Counted from the stretch's first letter, positions 1 through 11,336 are shown. The stretch: DNA of 64,000 nt from Acidobacteriota bacterium (GCA_021846275.1 JAJZBZ010000002.1:186001-250000); one strand, 5' to 3'. Notes: generated from the sequence alone by a model not told the origin. Made by a program: numbers and translations.

Positions 1-2388
1 CTGCAACTCCGGAATCGTCTCCAGATCATACTGCGGCGATTGCACGGCAATGTTGTACGAAACACCGTTGTTCGGATCCAGGTAAAAATTTGGTGTCGTC
101 TGGAAGCTGCCGCTCAGCGCCACCAGCACGCTGCCAATCACGTCCTGCTCCTGCAATCCCACCAGCGATGTGCGCGTGCGATCCACATTCACCGTCAATT
201 CCGGCGCGTTGAACGGCTGCTGAATCCTCGCATCCACCGTGCCGGGCACATAGGCGATTTCGCTCAGCAGCTTGTCGGCAAAAATCCGATTCCCCTCCAG
301 GTTCGGCCCGATCACCTGCACATCAATCGGAGCGCCCAGTCCGAAATTCAGAATCTGCGTCACTATATCCGTTGGCAGCGAGTAGAACATCACGCCGGGA
401 AACTCGGTATGCAGCTTCTGGCGCAGAATATCCTCATACATCTTCGACGAATGATGCTTCGGCTGGAGCTGCACATAGATATCCGCGTCCGCCGTCCCAA
501 CCGGCTCTGATGTCGTATAGGTGAGCGCATAGCTTGAATACGGCAATCCGATATTGTCGATAATCGTGCTGATCTCGTCCGCCGGAATCACGCGGCGAAT
601 CGCCGCATCCACGCGGTCACACAGCGCGGCCGTCTCCTCAATGCGCAGGCTCGTATGCGCGCGCACGTGAATCTTGATCGCGCCCGCATCGCTGTCCGGA
701 AAGAAATCCTGCCCCAGCCAGGGAATCAATCCGAGCGATGCGACACACAGCAACAGGAAGCACGCAATGAAAATCTTCGCATGATCCACACAGAAGGTGA
801 GCACGCCAAGATACCCAAGCCGCAGCCGCTCAAACCCCGCCTCGAAGATCCGCTGAAACATCAGAAACGGATTCCGGCTCGACTTCTTCCGTTGCGCCTC
901 CGCGTCGTCGTGCTCCTTAAGCAGGAACTTGGCCATTGTCGGCACAATCGTGCGCGACAACAGGTAGCTGGCCAGCATGGCAAAGACCACTGCCTCGGCC
1001 AGTGGCACAAACAGATAACGCGAAACCCCGGACAGGAAGAACATCGGCACAAAAACGATGCAGATCGAGAGCGTCGAAACAAACGCCGGCACCGCAATCT
1101 GCGCAGCTCCGTCCAGGATCGCCTGCTCAATCTCCTTGCCTTCTTCCAGATTGCGATTGATATTCTCAATCTCCACCGTCGCATCATCCACCAGAATGCC
1201 GACGGCCAGCGCCAGCCCGCCCAGCGTCATGATGTTGATCGTCTCGCCCAGCGCGGAGAGCACGATCAGCGAAGTCAGAATCGAAAGCGGAATCGAAACA
1301 GCAATAATCAGCGTTGATCGCCAGCTTCCCAGAAACACCAGAATCATGATCGCCGTCAGGCAGGCGGCAATCAGAGCCTCACGCACCACCCCATTAATTG
1401 CCGCGCGAACAAAGATCGACTGATCCGACAGCGGCGTGATGCGCAACTGACGCGGAAGCTGCGAATGAATCAGCGGCAGCTTGTCCATCACACTCTGAAT
1501 AATCTTCAGAGTCGAGGCCGAGCCGGTCTTCATGATCACCATCAGCGAAGCTCGCTGCCCATCCACGCGCACAATGTTCGTCTGAGGTGGAAACCCATCC
1601 CGAACATGCCCAATATCGTGCATGTAGACGACCGTCCCGTTCACAGACTTGATCGGCAGATCGTTCAGCTCCTGAATCGTCAGCGGCGCGGCATTCGATT
1701 CGACCGCATACTCCAGCTTGTCAATCTTGATCGTGCCCGCCGGCGCAATGATGTTCTGCGCGCTCACCGCGTTCACCACGTCGGCCGGTGAGATGCCGCG
1801 CGCCTGCATCTCATGCGTATCCAGGTCCACCTGCACCTGCCGCTGCTTGCCGCCATACGGATACGGAATCGACGCACCCTCCACCGTCGCAAGCTGCGTG
1901 CGAATGAAGTTCGTGCCCAGGTCAAAAAGCTGCTGCTCGGTCAGTCCCTGGCCGGACAGTCCCAATTGCAACACCGGAACCGTCGATGCGTTGTACTGAA
2001 TGATGAACGGCGGCACTGTTCCCGGCGGCAGTGCGCGCAACTGCGTCTGGCAGATCGCCGTCACCTCCGCCACAGCGGCTCCAATGCTCACATGCGGGTG
2101 GAAGAAAATCTTGATGACCGCAATCCCGTCCAGCGACTGCGACTCGATGTGGTCAATGTCGTTGACTGTCGTCGTGATCCCGCGCTCGTTGTTGTACACG
2201 ATGCGCGTCGCCATCTGATCCGCGGACAGGCCCGTGAACTGCCAGACCACGCTCACAACCGGAACATTGATGTTCGGAAAGATGTCCGTCGGCATCGTCA
2301 GAATGCTGACGACGCCGAGAATCAGAAGCATCAGCGAAAAGACGACGAAGGTATACGGTCGCCGTAATGCAAGCCGGACAATCCACAT
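1..2388 (-). CDS. RND multidrug efflux permease (AcrB/HAE1 type), partial
   Basis: The first 796 residues of an inner-membrane proton-driven RND pump; the C-terminus lies beyond the left edge. The ATG at 2388 opens a protein whose first transmembrane helix (FVVFSLMLLILGVVSIL) is followed by the MPTDIFPNINVPVV periplasmic entry typical of HAE1 pumps. Further in are the TVEIENINRNLEEG segment, transmembrane helices and, near the left edge, QTTPNFYLDPNNG of the porter domain. It lies downstream of kdpC in the same direction, but the 217-bp gap suggests its own promoter. No membrane-fusion protein is in the window. The orphan TolC at 53 kb could be a partner, but nothing here shows it. Substrate unknown. 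Confidence 0.9.
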   Translation of the reverse strand, partial: MWIVRLALRRPYTFVVFSLMLLILGVVSILTMPTDIFPNINVPVVSVVWQFTGLSADQMATRIVYNNERGITTTVNDIDHIESQSLDGIAVIKIFFHPHVSIGAAVAEVTAICQTQLRALPPGTVPPFIIQYNASTVPVLQLGLSGQGLTEQQLFDLGTNFIRTQLATVEGASIPYPYGGKQRQVQVDLDTHEMQARGISPADVVNAVSAQNIIAPAGTIKIDKLEYAVESNAAPLTIQELNDLPIKSVNGTVVYMHDIGHVRDGFPPQTNIVRVDGQRASLMVIMKTGSASTLKIIQSVMDKLPLIHSQLPRQLRITPLSDQSIFVRAAINGVVREALIAACLTAIMILVFLGSWRSTLIIAVSIPLSILTSLIVLSALGETINIMTLGGLALAVGILVDDATVEIENINRNLEEGKEIEQAILDGAAQIAVPAFVSTLSICIVFVPMFFLSGVSRYLFVPLAEAVVFAMLASYLLSRTIVPTMAKFLLKEHDDAEAQRKKSSRNPFLMFQRIFEAGFERLRLGYLGVLTFCVDHAKIFIACFLLLCVASLGLIPWLGQDFFPDSDAGAIKIHVRAHTSLRIEETAALCDRVDAAIRRVIPADEISTIIDNIGLPYSSYALTYTTSEPVGTADADIYVQLQPKHHSSKMYEDILRQKLHTEFPGVMFYSLPTDIVTQILNFGLGAPIDVQVIGPNLEGNRIFADKLLSEIAYVPGTVDARIQQPFNAPELTVNVDRTRTSLVGLQEQDVIGSVLVALSGSFQTTPNFYLDPNNGVSYNIAVQSPQYDLETIPELQ

Positions 2389-2605
2389 GTTTCAGGGCGC
2401 TCCCAGTTGTGCGCGTGCGACGCAGGTGCGATTTCTCTATCTTACTCGCTGACACTTCGCCCGCTTGCACATGCCTGGGAGGGATTTGCGGGTCTCTTCT
2501 TCATTGGACGCCGCAAACCCTTGAAATGATGCAGAAAATACACAGGAACGATCCCTTGGCTCTGTCCACCCGCAGCAGTCCGCCAATCCGCGTCCTCCAG
2601 ATTCC

Positions 2606-3202
2606 TCAGTGATTCGTCGCGACGCCGCCTGATGCCAGCGGAAACTCGCTGTCCAGCGCAAGATTCAGTTCCAGCACGTTCACCCGTCGCTCGCCCAGCA
2701 ATCCGAATGTGCGCTCCTGAGTATGCTGCGCAATCAGTGCCATCATCTGGCTCGGGTCCGCGTGGCGCGCGCGCGCCACCCGCTCCGCCTGATACTCCGC
2801 CGCAAACGGCGTGATATCCGGGTCCAGTCCCGACCCCGAAGCCGTCACCATATCCACCGGAACCGGCCCATCCCCGCCGCCAGCCTGCTCCGACTTCACG
2901 CTTGCCTCCACGCGCTCGGCCAGCTTCTCGCTCGATGGCGACCAGTTCGACCCGCCCGATGACGTCGCGTCATACCCATTTCCCGCCGCCGATGGTCGCC
3001 CGTGAAAATATGCCTCGCCAGTGAACGGCTGCCCGATCCAGTGCGAACCAATCAGCTTGCCGTCCTTTCGGATCAGTTCTCCATTCGCCTTCTGTCGCCA
3101 CAGAGACTGTGACACCGCTGTCACCAGCAGCGGATACCCAACGCCCAGCAGCACCGTCGTCACCAGCGTGAAACGCAACGCAATCGCAAGCTGTTTTCCC
3201 AT
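2606..3202 (-). CDS. kdpC: K+-transporting ATPase subunit C
   Basis: KdpC stabilises the KdpFABC potassium-uptake P-type ATPase in the inner membrane and promotes ATP binding. The 198-residue product has one N-terminal membrane helix (LRFTLVTTVLLGVGYPLLVTA), the IGSHWIGQPF and YFHGRPSAAG motifs, SGLDPDITP, and a VNVLELNLAL C-terminal segment, all family hallmarks. The start at 3202 is preceded by GAGGAG at good spacing; the longer frame to 3253 would begin right at the kdpB stop. It is the last gene of kdpFABC, 51 bp after kdpB. Confidence 0.96.
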   Translation of the reverse strand: MGKQLAIALRFTLVTTVLLGVGYPLLVTAVSQSLWRQKANGELIRKDGKLIGSHWIGQPFTGEAYFHGRPSAAGNGYDATSSGGSNWSPSSEKLAERVEASVKSEQAGGGDGPVPVDMVTASGSGLDPDITPFAAEYQAERVARARHADPSQMMALIAQHTQERTFGLLGERRVNVLELNLALDSEFPLASGGVATNH

Positions 3203-3253
3203 TCCGATTCTCCTCAATTCCCCGCGTCCAAGGCTCGCGCCCTGTGCAGCCAC

Positions 3254-5302
3254 TCACACCAGGTGCAGCGCGGAGATCAGAATGTCAATTGCCTTGATCC
3301 CCACAAACGGTGCCACCAGCCCGCCCAGCCCATAGATCAGCAGATTCCTGCGCAACAGCGCCTCCGCGCCCATCGCTCGATACCGCACACCCTTCAGCGC
3401 CAGCGGAATCAGCACCACAATAATCAGGGCATTGAAGATCACCGCCGACAGAATCGCCGACTCCGGCGAGTGCAGCCGCATAATGTTCAGCGCATTCATC
3501 ACCGGAAACGCAACCGCGAACATCGCCGGCAGAATCGCAAAGTACTTCGCCACATCGTTGGCAATCGAAAATGTCGTCAGCGCCCCGCGCGTCATCAGCA
3601 ACTGCTTGCCAATCTCCACAATCTCGATCAGCTTCGTCGGATTGGAATCGAGATCGACCATGTTCCCGGCTTCCTTCGCCGCCTGCGTTCCCGTATTCAT
3701 CGCCACGCCCACATCGGCCTGCGCCAGCGCCGGAGCGTCGTTGGTCCCGTCGCCGGTCATCGCCACCAGTTTTCCGCCCTCCTGCTCGCGCCGGATCAGG
3801 TCCATCTTGTCCTTCGGCTTGGCCTCCGCCAGAAAATCATCCACGCCCGCCTCGCGCGCAATCGCCGCCGCCGTCAGCGGATTGTCGCCCGTGATCATCA
3901 CCGTCCGAATGCCCATCGCGCGCAACTGCGCAAAGCGCTCCTTCATTCCGCCCTTCACAATATCCTTCAGGTGAATCACGCCCAGCGCCGTCGTGTTTTC
4001 CGCCACCACCAGCGGCGTCCCGCCCGATCGCGCAATCGTTTCCACCGTTTCGCGCACACTCTTCGGCAGTTCGCTGCCAGCCTCATTCAGATACCGCGCA
4101 ATCGCATCCGCCGACCCCTTGCGAATCGTCCGATTTCCCAGATTCACACCCGACATCCGCGTCACCGCGCTGAACGGAATAAACTCCGCCTGCCCGGGAG
4201 CCATCTCGCGCCCGCGCAGCCCATGCCGCTCCTTCGCCAGCACCACAATCGAACGTCCTTCGGGCGTCTCATCGGCCAGCGACGAAAGCTGCGCCGCATC
4301 GGCAAGCTGATCCCGTGTCACGCCCGGCGCCGGCAGAAACTCCGCCGCCTCGCGATTGCCCAGCGTAATCGTTCCCGTCTTGTCCAGTAGCAGTGTATTC
4401 ACATCGCCCGCCGCCTCCACCGCGCGCCCGGACATCGCCAGCACGTTATGCTGCACCAGCCTGTCCATCCCGGCAATCCCGATCGCCGAAAGCAACCCGC
4501 CAATCGTCGTCGGAATCAGGCACACCAGCAACGACACCAGCACAAACGTGCTCTGCGGCGCCCCCGAGTACACCGCAAACGGTTGCAGCGTCACCACCGC
4601 CAGCAGAAAAATCAGCGTCAGCCCGGCCAGCAGAATATTCAGAGCAATCTCATTCGGCGTCTTCTGCCGCTCCGCTCCCTCCACCAGAGCAATCATCCGA
4701 TCCAGAAACGTCTCGCCCGGATTCGACGTGATGCGAATCCTCAGCTCGTCGGACAGTACGCGCGTCCCGCCCGTCACCGCCGAACGATCCCCACCCGCCT
4801 CGCGAATCACCGGAGCAGACTCGCCCGTGATCGCCGACTCATCCACCGACGCCACGCCCTCGATCACTTCCCCGTCGCCCGGAATCAGTTGCCCCGCCGC
4901 CACCAGCACCACATCATCCAGCCGCAGGTGCGTGCTCGGCACGTCCTCCACGCCGCCACCCTCGTTCACGCGATGCGCAATCGTCTCCGACTTCGCCCGC
5001 CGCAGCGAATCCGCCTGCGCCTTGCCGCGACCTTCCGCCATCGCCTCGGCAAAGTTGGCAAACAACACCGTGAACCAGAGCCACAGCGTGATCTGCACGT
5101 CGAATCCAATCGCAGGCCGGTGCGCCAGAATGTCGCGCCCGACCAGCACCGTCGTCAACACGCAGCCCGTCTCCACCACGAACATCACAGGATTCCGCGC
5201 CATCACGCGCGGGTCCAGCTTGCGCAGCGCATCCACCGTCGCCGTCGCCACAATGCGCCGGTCCCACATTGACTTCTTCCGATTCCGTCCCGTCGAACTC
5301 AT
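3254..5302 (-). CDS. kdpB: K+-transporting ATPase subunit B (catalytic P-type ATPase)
   Basis: The ATP-hydrolysing subunit of the Kdp high-affinity K+ pump: 682 residues, the usual length. The phosphorylation motif DKTGTIT lies near residue 307, the TGES actuator loop near residue 155 and the [21 protein letters not shown] hinge near residue 515, with membrane helices at both ends. The SD GAGGAG lies 10 nt before the ATG. It follows kdpA by 14 bp and precedes kdpC, so the three are almost certainly one transcript. Confidence 0.98.
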   Translation of the reverse strand: MSSTGRNRKKSMWDRRIVATATVDALRKLDPRVMARNPVMFVVETGCVLTTVLVGRDILAHRPAIGFDVQITLWLWFTVLFANFAEAMAEGRGKAQADSLRRAKSETIAHRVNEGGGVEDVPSTHLRLDDVVLVAAGQLIPGDGEVIEGVASVDESAITGESAPVIREAGGDRSAVTGGTRVLSDELRIRITSNPGETFLDRMIALVEGAERQKTPNEIALNILLAGLTLIFLLAVVTLQPFAVYSGAPQSTFVLVSLLVCLIPTTIGGLLSAIGIAGMDRLVQHNVLAMSGRAVEAAGDVNTLLLDKTGTITLGNREAAEFLPAPGVTRDQLADAAQLSSLADETPEGRSIVVLAKERHGLRGREMAPGQAEFIPFSAVTRMSGVNLGNRTIRKGSADAIARYLNEAGSELPKSVRETVETIARSGGTPLVVAENTTALGVIHLKDIVKGGMKERFAQLRAMGIRTVMITGDNPLTAAAIAREAGVDDFLAEAKPKDKMDLIRREQEGGKLVAMTGDGTNDAPALAQADVGVAMNTGTQAAKEAGNMVDLDSNPTKLIEIVEIGKQLLMTRGALTTFSIANDVAKYFAILPAMFAVAFPVMNALNIMRLHSPESAILSAVIFNALIIVVLIPLALKGVRYRAMGAEALLRRNLLIYGLGGLVAPFVGIKAIDILISALHLV

Positions 5303-5316
5303 CGCAACCCCGCTCC

Positions 5317-7055
<1,739 letters not shown>

Positions 7056-7056
<1 letters not shown>

Positions 7057-7145
7057 CAGAACTTCTCCGGACGGAGCAGCGCGTACACCAGATACACCAT
7101 CAGCAACACCGAAAGCCCCAGTACCACTACCGTTTCGAGCGTCAT
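7056..7145 (-). CDS. kdpF: K+-transporting ATPase subunit F
   Basis: A 29-codon one-helix subunit that stabilises the Kdp complex. The peptide starts MTLETVVVLGLSV and ends VYLVYALLRPEKF; the YLVYALL...E.F ending matches KdpF, and 29 residues is the family length. A GAGGTGAT SD precedes the ATG and overlaps the stop of the upstream micro-ORF. The frame is open further upstream, but the family length and SD support this start. Confidence 0.92.
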
Positions 7146-7150
7146 CCCGA

Positions 7151-7237
7151 TCACCTCAACCGCCTGCACCCATGCAAATATCCCAGCGCCAGCACGAAAA
7201 ACAGGCCCGTAAACAGAAACGCAAACGCATCCGACAT
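7151..7237 (-). CDS. kdp-leader single-helix micro-protein (28 aa)
   Basis: A 28-codon ORF directly upstream of kdpF, starting MSDAFAFLFTGLFF and ending with a short basic tail (GCRRLR). It has one hydrophobic segment of about 18 residues. It has a good SD (GAGGTGCGAAGAG before ATG), and its TGA is 5 bp before the kdpF start, inside the kdpF SD region, so translation of the two is probably coupled. Similar one-helix ORFs occur upstream of kdpF in other phyla, as far as I recall, but the role is not established. It may be a further accessory helix of the pump or a translational leader. Confidence 0.7.
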   Translation of the reverse strand: MSDAFAFLFTGLFFVLALGYLHGCRRLR

Positions 7238-7330
7238 CTCTTCGCACCTCGCTGCCGCGCATGGGCCTGCGCGCCGATCCGGCAAACGCATGCTCTCCGC
7301 GCGCTCATCACCCGCCAGCAAAATCCACCC

Positions 7331-7352
7331 GCAAATTCAAGATGGAATTTGC
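7331..7352. promoter_or_regulatory. perfect 8-bp dyad upstream of the kdp operon
   Basis: GCAAATTC (7331-7338) and GAATTTGC (7345-7352) form a perfect inverted repeat with a 6-bp spacer. It lies 94 bp upstream of the first kdp ORF, in the 265-bp gap after kdpD-N. Size and symmetry fit a dimeric regulator site; a small RNA hairpin is the alternative. Confidence 0.5.
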
Positions 7353-7382
7353 CGCCGAGCCATTACTGAAAATTGTGCGATA

Positions 7383-7404
7383 GATGAAATAAAAAATTCA
7401 TAAA
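7383..7404 (-). promoter_or_regulatory. T-rich block resembling a KdpE box
   Basis: On the minus strand this reads TTTATGAATTTTTTATTT followed by CATC, about 145 bp before the first kdp ORF. The E. coli KdpE site, as I recall it, also starts TTTAT and runs into a T tract before TTACAC. The block stands out in GC-rich DNA. No kdpE gene is present in the window, so the regulator is unassigned. Confidence 0.35.
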
Positions 7405-7502
7405 GTCGGCCAGTTCTTCGCAGGCGACAGCCCCGGCTTGCCGCCGCTCTGAAAGCAAACGACCGATTTGAAACTTCGCGCCGATTCGTGCCGCGCGAAT
7501 CG

Positions 7503-8651
7503 TCAGCGCGAATCCTGCGTAATGATGTGTACATCCACCTGCGGCGCGCCCTTCAGCAGCCGCTGAATCGCCGAATAGTAAAGATATTTACGAAATCCAT
7601 GCGCCGATTTCCGTCCCACTATAATCTGCGTTATGCGCTTCTCGCGGATGAAGTCAGCCACCGTGCTGGCCACCGTCTTCCCTTTCAGAAACACCACCTG
7701 CGCAGACAGATTCTCCGCAAAGCGAACATTGGCCTGCAAACTGCGCCGTTCCTCCGGTTCCAGTTCCTCGCTGTCGCTCACATGCACCACGAACAGCTCG
7801 GCATCGATTCCCTCCGCAATCCGCGCCCCGCGCGCAATCAACTGCTGCGCCGTCGGACTCGCGCTCATGCACACCGCCACCCGCTCCTGCACCTGCCAGT
7901 GATCGCCAAACCGCTTCCGCCGCAGATACGCATCCAGGCTTCGATCCACCGTCCGCGCCACCTGTCGCAGTGCCAACTCGCGCAGCGCCATCAGGTTTCC
8001 CCGACGAAAGAAATTGGTCAGCGCACGCTCCACGCGTTCCTGCGGATAAATATCCCCGCGCTGCATCCGGGTCTGGAGCGCCTCCGGCGTCAGGTCCGCC
8101 ATCACCACCTGATCGGCGCGCTCCAGCACCCAGTCCGGCACCGTCTCCCGCACCGAAATCCCCGTAATCCCCTGAATCGTCGGCCCCAGGCTCTCCACAT
8201 GCTGGATATTCACCGTCGTCAGCACATCGATCTTCGCCGCCAGAATCTCCAGCACGTCCTCATACCGCTTGCGATTCCGGCTACCGACCACATTCGTATG
8301 CGCCAGCTCATCCACCAGCACCACATCCGGTCGGCGCGCGAGTATCGCGTCCACATCCATCTCTTCAAAGATGGTCCCCTTGTACTCGATCTTCTTTCGC
8401 GGAATGCAATCAATCTGCTGCGCCAGCTCCACCACGCCCTTGCGCCCGTGCGTCTCGATGATGCCGGCGACAATGTTTTCCCCGCGGCTGGCTCGCCGCA
8501 CAGCCTCGCTCAGCATGCTGTGCGTCTTGCCCACGCCCGGTGCATATCCCAGAAATATCTTGAAAATCCCGGTCGTCTTTTCTTCCGCAGCCTTTTCCAG
8601 CCACTCTTCCGGAGTCTTGGTCGATAACCGATCTTCGTCTTTTCCCGCCAT
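7503..8651 (-). CDS. stand-alone KdpD N-terminal protein (KdpD + USP domains, no kinase)
   Basis: A 382-residue protein equal to the cytoplasmic N-terminal half of the K+ sensor KdpD. It has the Walker A loop GYAPGVGKT, Walker B VLVDELAHTN followed by GSRNRKRYEDV, then a universal-stress-protein domain (VAVCMSASPTAQQLI, VHVSDSEELEPEER). It ends at IITQDSR, before the membrane domain. The ATG at 8651 has GAGGGA at 4 nt; a longer TTG start at 8675 is weaker. Cyanobacterial short KdpDs of similar size are known. The missing half appears to be the divergent plus-strand kinase at 8684. It probably senses K+ or ionic strength for the kdp genes downstream. Confidence 0.9.
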   Translation of the reverse strand: MAGKDEDRLSTKTPEEWLEKAAEEKTTGIFKIFLGYAPGVGKTHSMLSEAVRRASRGENIVAGIIETHGRKGVVELAQQIDCIPRKKIEYKGTIFEEMDVDAILARRPDVVLVDELAHTNVVGSRNRKRYEDVLEILAAKIDVLTTVNIQHVESLGPTIQGITGISVRETVPDWVLERADQVVMADLTPEALQTRMQRGDIYPQERVERALTNFFRRGNLMALRELALRQVARTVDRSLDAYLRRKRFGDHWQVQERVAVCMSASPTAQQLIARGARIAEGIDAELFVVHVSDSEELEPEERRSLQANVRFAENLSAQVVFLKGKTVASTVADFIREKRITQIIVGRKSAHGFRKYLYYSAIQRLLKGAPQVDVHIITQDSR

Positions 8652-8660
8652 GGCTTCCCT

Positions 8661-8679
8661 CAATACTTCGTACAATACT
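8661..8679. promoter_or_regulatory. direct repeat CAATACT x2 in a 32-bp divergent gap
   Basis: CAATACT occurs at 8661-8667 and 8673-8679 (12-bp period) between two divergent start codons only 32 bp apart. A TACAAT element (8671-8676) could serve as a -10 for a nearly leaderless plus-strand kinase transcript. The minus-strand promoter must overlap the same bases or lie inside the kinase gene. Confidence 0.35.
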
Positions 8680-8683
8680 ACGC

Positions 8684-10138
8684 ATGCGGATTGCTCGCCT
8701 CTCTCGCGCCCTGCCTTACGCCCTCGGCGCGTTTGCCGTCGTCGCCGTCACGGCCGTTGAATTCCGCATTCCCAACGCCAACCTCAGCACCGTTTCACTC
8801 TCCTTTCTGCTCGTCGTACTGCTCACCGCCGCCAGCTCCGGACTGCGCGTCGCCATCTTCACCTCCATCCTCTCCACGCTCGCCTACAACTACTACTTCC
8901 TACCGCCCATCTACACATTCACCGTCGCGGACACGCGCAACTGGGTCGCGCTCTTCGCCTTTCTGGTCACCGCCATCATCGCCAGCCAACTCGCCGAGCG
9001 AGCGCGTCGCCAGACCGAAAAAGCCAACCAGCGCCGCCACGAGGTCGAGCAGCTTTACAACCTCAGCCAGCAGCTTCTCATCACCGAAAACACCACCGAA
9101 CTGCTCACGCGCATCCCCGGCGACATCACCCTGCTCTTTGCCCTCGAAGAGGTCGCGCTCTTCGCCAGCAGCCGCAATCGCATCTACCGCTCCAGCGGCA
9201 ACTCCGTCGATCTGCCCGCGCAGCGCCTGCGCGAAGCCGCCGTCAGCCGCGACATCCTGGTTGAAAACCAGACCACGCTCTACGCGCCGCTCATGATGGG
9301 CATGCGCTCCACCGGCGCCGTCGCCCTGCGCGGCACTCTGCCCTCGCGTGAAACCGTCGAAGCTCTCGCCGGCCTCGTCGCCATCGCCGTCGAGCGCGCC
9401 GTCGCGCTCGAAAAACTTACCCGCGCCGAAGCCGCGCGCGAAAACGAGCGCCTGCGCACCGCACTCCTCGACTCCATCACCCACGACCTCCGCACGCCGC
9501 TCACCTCCATCAAAGCCTCCATCACCAGCGTCCGCCAGATGCCCACTCTCGCAGCCGACCAGCGCGAAGAGCTGCTCGCCGTCATCGAAGAGGAAACCGA
9601 CCGCCTGAACCGCCTCATCGCCGAAGCTGTCGAGATGGCTCAGCTCGACGCGCGCGAGGTCAAGCTCGATCTCCGCCCGCAGTCCATCCGCGCAGCCATC
9701 GATCAGGCCATTACTCAGCTTCACGATCAGCTTCAGGATCAGTTTGCACACCACCCCATCGAAGTTCGCCTCCCGGACGCGCTGCCGATGGCGCAGATCG
9801 ATCTCGCCTACATCACCAAGGCCATCCACCATCTGCTGGAAAACGCCATCAAGTACTCCGAACCCGGCAGCCCCATCCACGTCAGCGCCGAGTCCGATGC
9901 CGGCCTGCTCACCGTCAATGTCGCTGACCGCGGCGAAGGCATCGACGAACTCGAGCAATCCATGATCTTCGACAAGTTCTACCGCGGTCGCAACCGCCGC
10001 GGACTCGTCGCCGGAACCGGCATGGGCCTGCCCATCGTCCGCGCCATCATCGAAGCCCATCGCGGCACCATCACCTGCACCAGCCAGCCCGGACACGGCT
10101 CCGTCTTTTCCTTTACGCTCCCCGTCGCCTCACGATAA
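8684..10138 (+). CDS. sensor histidine kinase with DUF4118 (KdpD C-terminal half)
   Basis: A membrane histidine kinase of 484 residues. It begins with four hydrophobic helices of the DUF4118/KdpD type (about 10-100), followed by a coiled linker and a GAF-like region (about 115-250). The HisKA motif is DSITHDLRTPLTSIKAS (phospho-His in HD), then HATPase_c with ENAIKYSEPGS, VADRGEGI and GTGMGLPIV. This is the part missing from the minus-strand KdpD protein next door. The start has no clear SD; the next in-frame starts would cut helix 1. No response regulator follows. Confidence 0.9.
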   Translation: MRIARLSRALPYALGAFAVVAVTAVEFRIPNANLSTVSLSFLLVVLLTAASSGLRVAIFTSILSTLAYNYYFLPPIYTFTVADTRNWVALFAFLVTAIIASQLAERARRQTEKANQRRHEVEQLYNLSQQLLITENTTELLTRIPGDITLLFALEEVALFASSRNRIYRSSGNSVDLPAQRLREAAVSRDILVENQTTLYAPLMMGMRSTGAVALRGTLPSRETVEALAGLVAIAVERAVALEKLTRAEAARENERLRTALLDSITHDLRTPLTSIKASITSVRQMPTLAADQREELLAVIEEETDRLNRLIAEAVEMAQLDAREVKLDLRPQSIRAAIDQAITQLHDQLQDQFAHHPIEVRLPDALPMAQIDLAYITKAIHHLLENAIKYSEPGSPIHVSAESDAGLLTVNVADRGEGIDELEQSMIFDKFYRGRNRRGLVAGTGMGLPIVRAIIEAHRGTITCTSQPGHGSVFSFTLPVASR

Positions 10139-10601
10139 GCAATTCGCTGTGTCACCCAGCGTCGTGTCCGGCTTATCCGCAGTCTTTTGTACGAGAAAAA
10201 ATCCGGCCCGAATCATGCTCGTGATCCGGACCGCAGGAAAACCGCGAGCATATCGGGTCTCTACGCAGCCTCTGAACAACTCCCCGCTGCGCGTCGGAAG
10301 CAATGTGTACCAGCATCGCAAGTGGCTGTTGAAGATGCTGCCCGCGCTGGCTCCGTGCGGGGCGTAGTGTCCCTGCGGGCCGGAAATCAGGCCGCAGAGA
10401 CGAAAACCAAGGCAGGCTGCAGAACGTAAAGCCGAACAAATCGAGGCCGCAGCAGACGAAATCCCCGCGCGGAGCTGCTTCTCATACTGCACACGAAAAA
10501 GATGGCTTGATCAGAGGTTCCCTCAACCTCCGCGCATCCTCTCGCTCCAAACCCATTCGACACAAACAAATCTATAAAGTCGCAGTGTTTACGAGCCGAA
10601 T
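10139..10601. other. 463-bp gap with no convincing gene
   Basis: Convergent space between the kinase and the Crp-family regulator. Several short frames exist on both strands but none has family resemblance or an SD. No clear terminator or tRNA was seen. Composition is less C-biased than the flanking genes, so it may hold gene debris. Confidence 0.4.
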
Positions 10602-11315
10602 CTATAGCCCCGCCTCCGCTCGAGACCCCTCGGCTAGCCGGACGAGTTGTGTTGCGCTGACAATCACCACGCGATGCCCGTGTACCGCAATCACGCCCTG
10701 CCGCGCCAGCCGCTGCATCGCACGCGTCACCACCTCGCGCACCGTGCCCAGCCGTGACGCAATCTGCCCATGCGACAGCGGCATCGAAAACGAGTCTCCG
10801 TCGCGCAGCGTCACAGGCGCGCGTCCGCTCATCTCCAGGATCATCGTCGCCAGCCGCTGCGGAACATCCCGCAATGCCAGCCGCTCCGCCAGTCCCGACA
10901 CCTGGCGCAGCTTTTCGGCCATCAGCCGCAGCGCCTCCAGCGCCGCCTTCGGATGCAGTTCCAGAAACCGCATCACATCCTCGCGCGCCAGAAACAGCAG
11001 ATGCGCATCGATCTCCGCAATCGCCGTCGAAGGGTAGTCGCCTCCGTCAAACACCGCGACCTCGGCCAGCACTCCGCCCTCCGTCTCTACATGGATCGTC
11101 TGCTCACGCCCATCCGCATTCACGCGCACCGCCCTAACCGCGCCGCGCAGCACCACAAACAATCCCTCGGCCTGCTCTCCGGCGCTGAATACCACATCCC
11201 CTGTCGTAGCATGCCGCTCGCGAGCCTTCTGCGCCAGCCCCATCAGTTCCGCGCGGCCCAGGCCCGCAAAAATCCTCACCCGTGACAGAGCCTCAGCTCG
11301 TTCCTCCCACGTCAC
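10602..11315 (-). CDS. Crp/Fnr-family transcriptional regulator
   Basis: A 237-residue regulator with an N-terminal cyclic-nucleotide-binding-like beta barrel (GDVVFSAGEQAEGLFVVLRGAVRA near residues 40-62; LAEVAVFDGG) and a C-terminal winged helix (SHGQIASRLGTVREVVTRAMQRL). It has no cysteine at all, so it cannot carry an FNR-type Fe-S cluster. The recognition helix has the R-E-x-x-x-R pattern of CRP, which reads GTGA half-sites, and such a site lies just upstream. The GTG start at 11315 has GAGGAG at 6 nt. It is divergent from ric-nnrS, so it is plausibly a NO- or redox-responsive activator (NnrR/Dnr-like), which is inference from context. Confidence 0.88.
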   Translation of the reverse strand: MTWEERAEALSRVRIFAGLGRAELMGLAQKARERHATTGDVVFSAGEQAEGLFVVLRGAVRAVRVNADGREQTIHVETEGGVLAEVAVFDGGDYPSTAIAEIDAHLLFLAREDVMRFLELHPKAALEALRLMAEKLRQVSGLAERLALRDVPQRLATMILEMSGRAPVTLRDGDSFSMPLSHGQIASRLGTVREVVTRAMQRLARQGVIAVHGHRVVIVSATQLVRLAEGSRAEAGL

Positions 11316-11336
11316 TCTGCTCTCCTCGCGCCTGCG

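Noticed and set aside
7238-7330. ydaO (c-di-AMP) riboswitch upstream of the kdp operon
   Set aside because: The conserved ydaO core could not be found by eye in the leader.
10139-10601. Short ORFs on both strands after the histidine kinase
   Set aside because: No SD, no family motif, odd residue composition; treated as non-coding gap.
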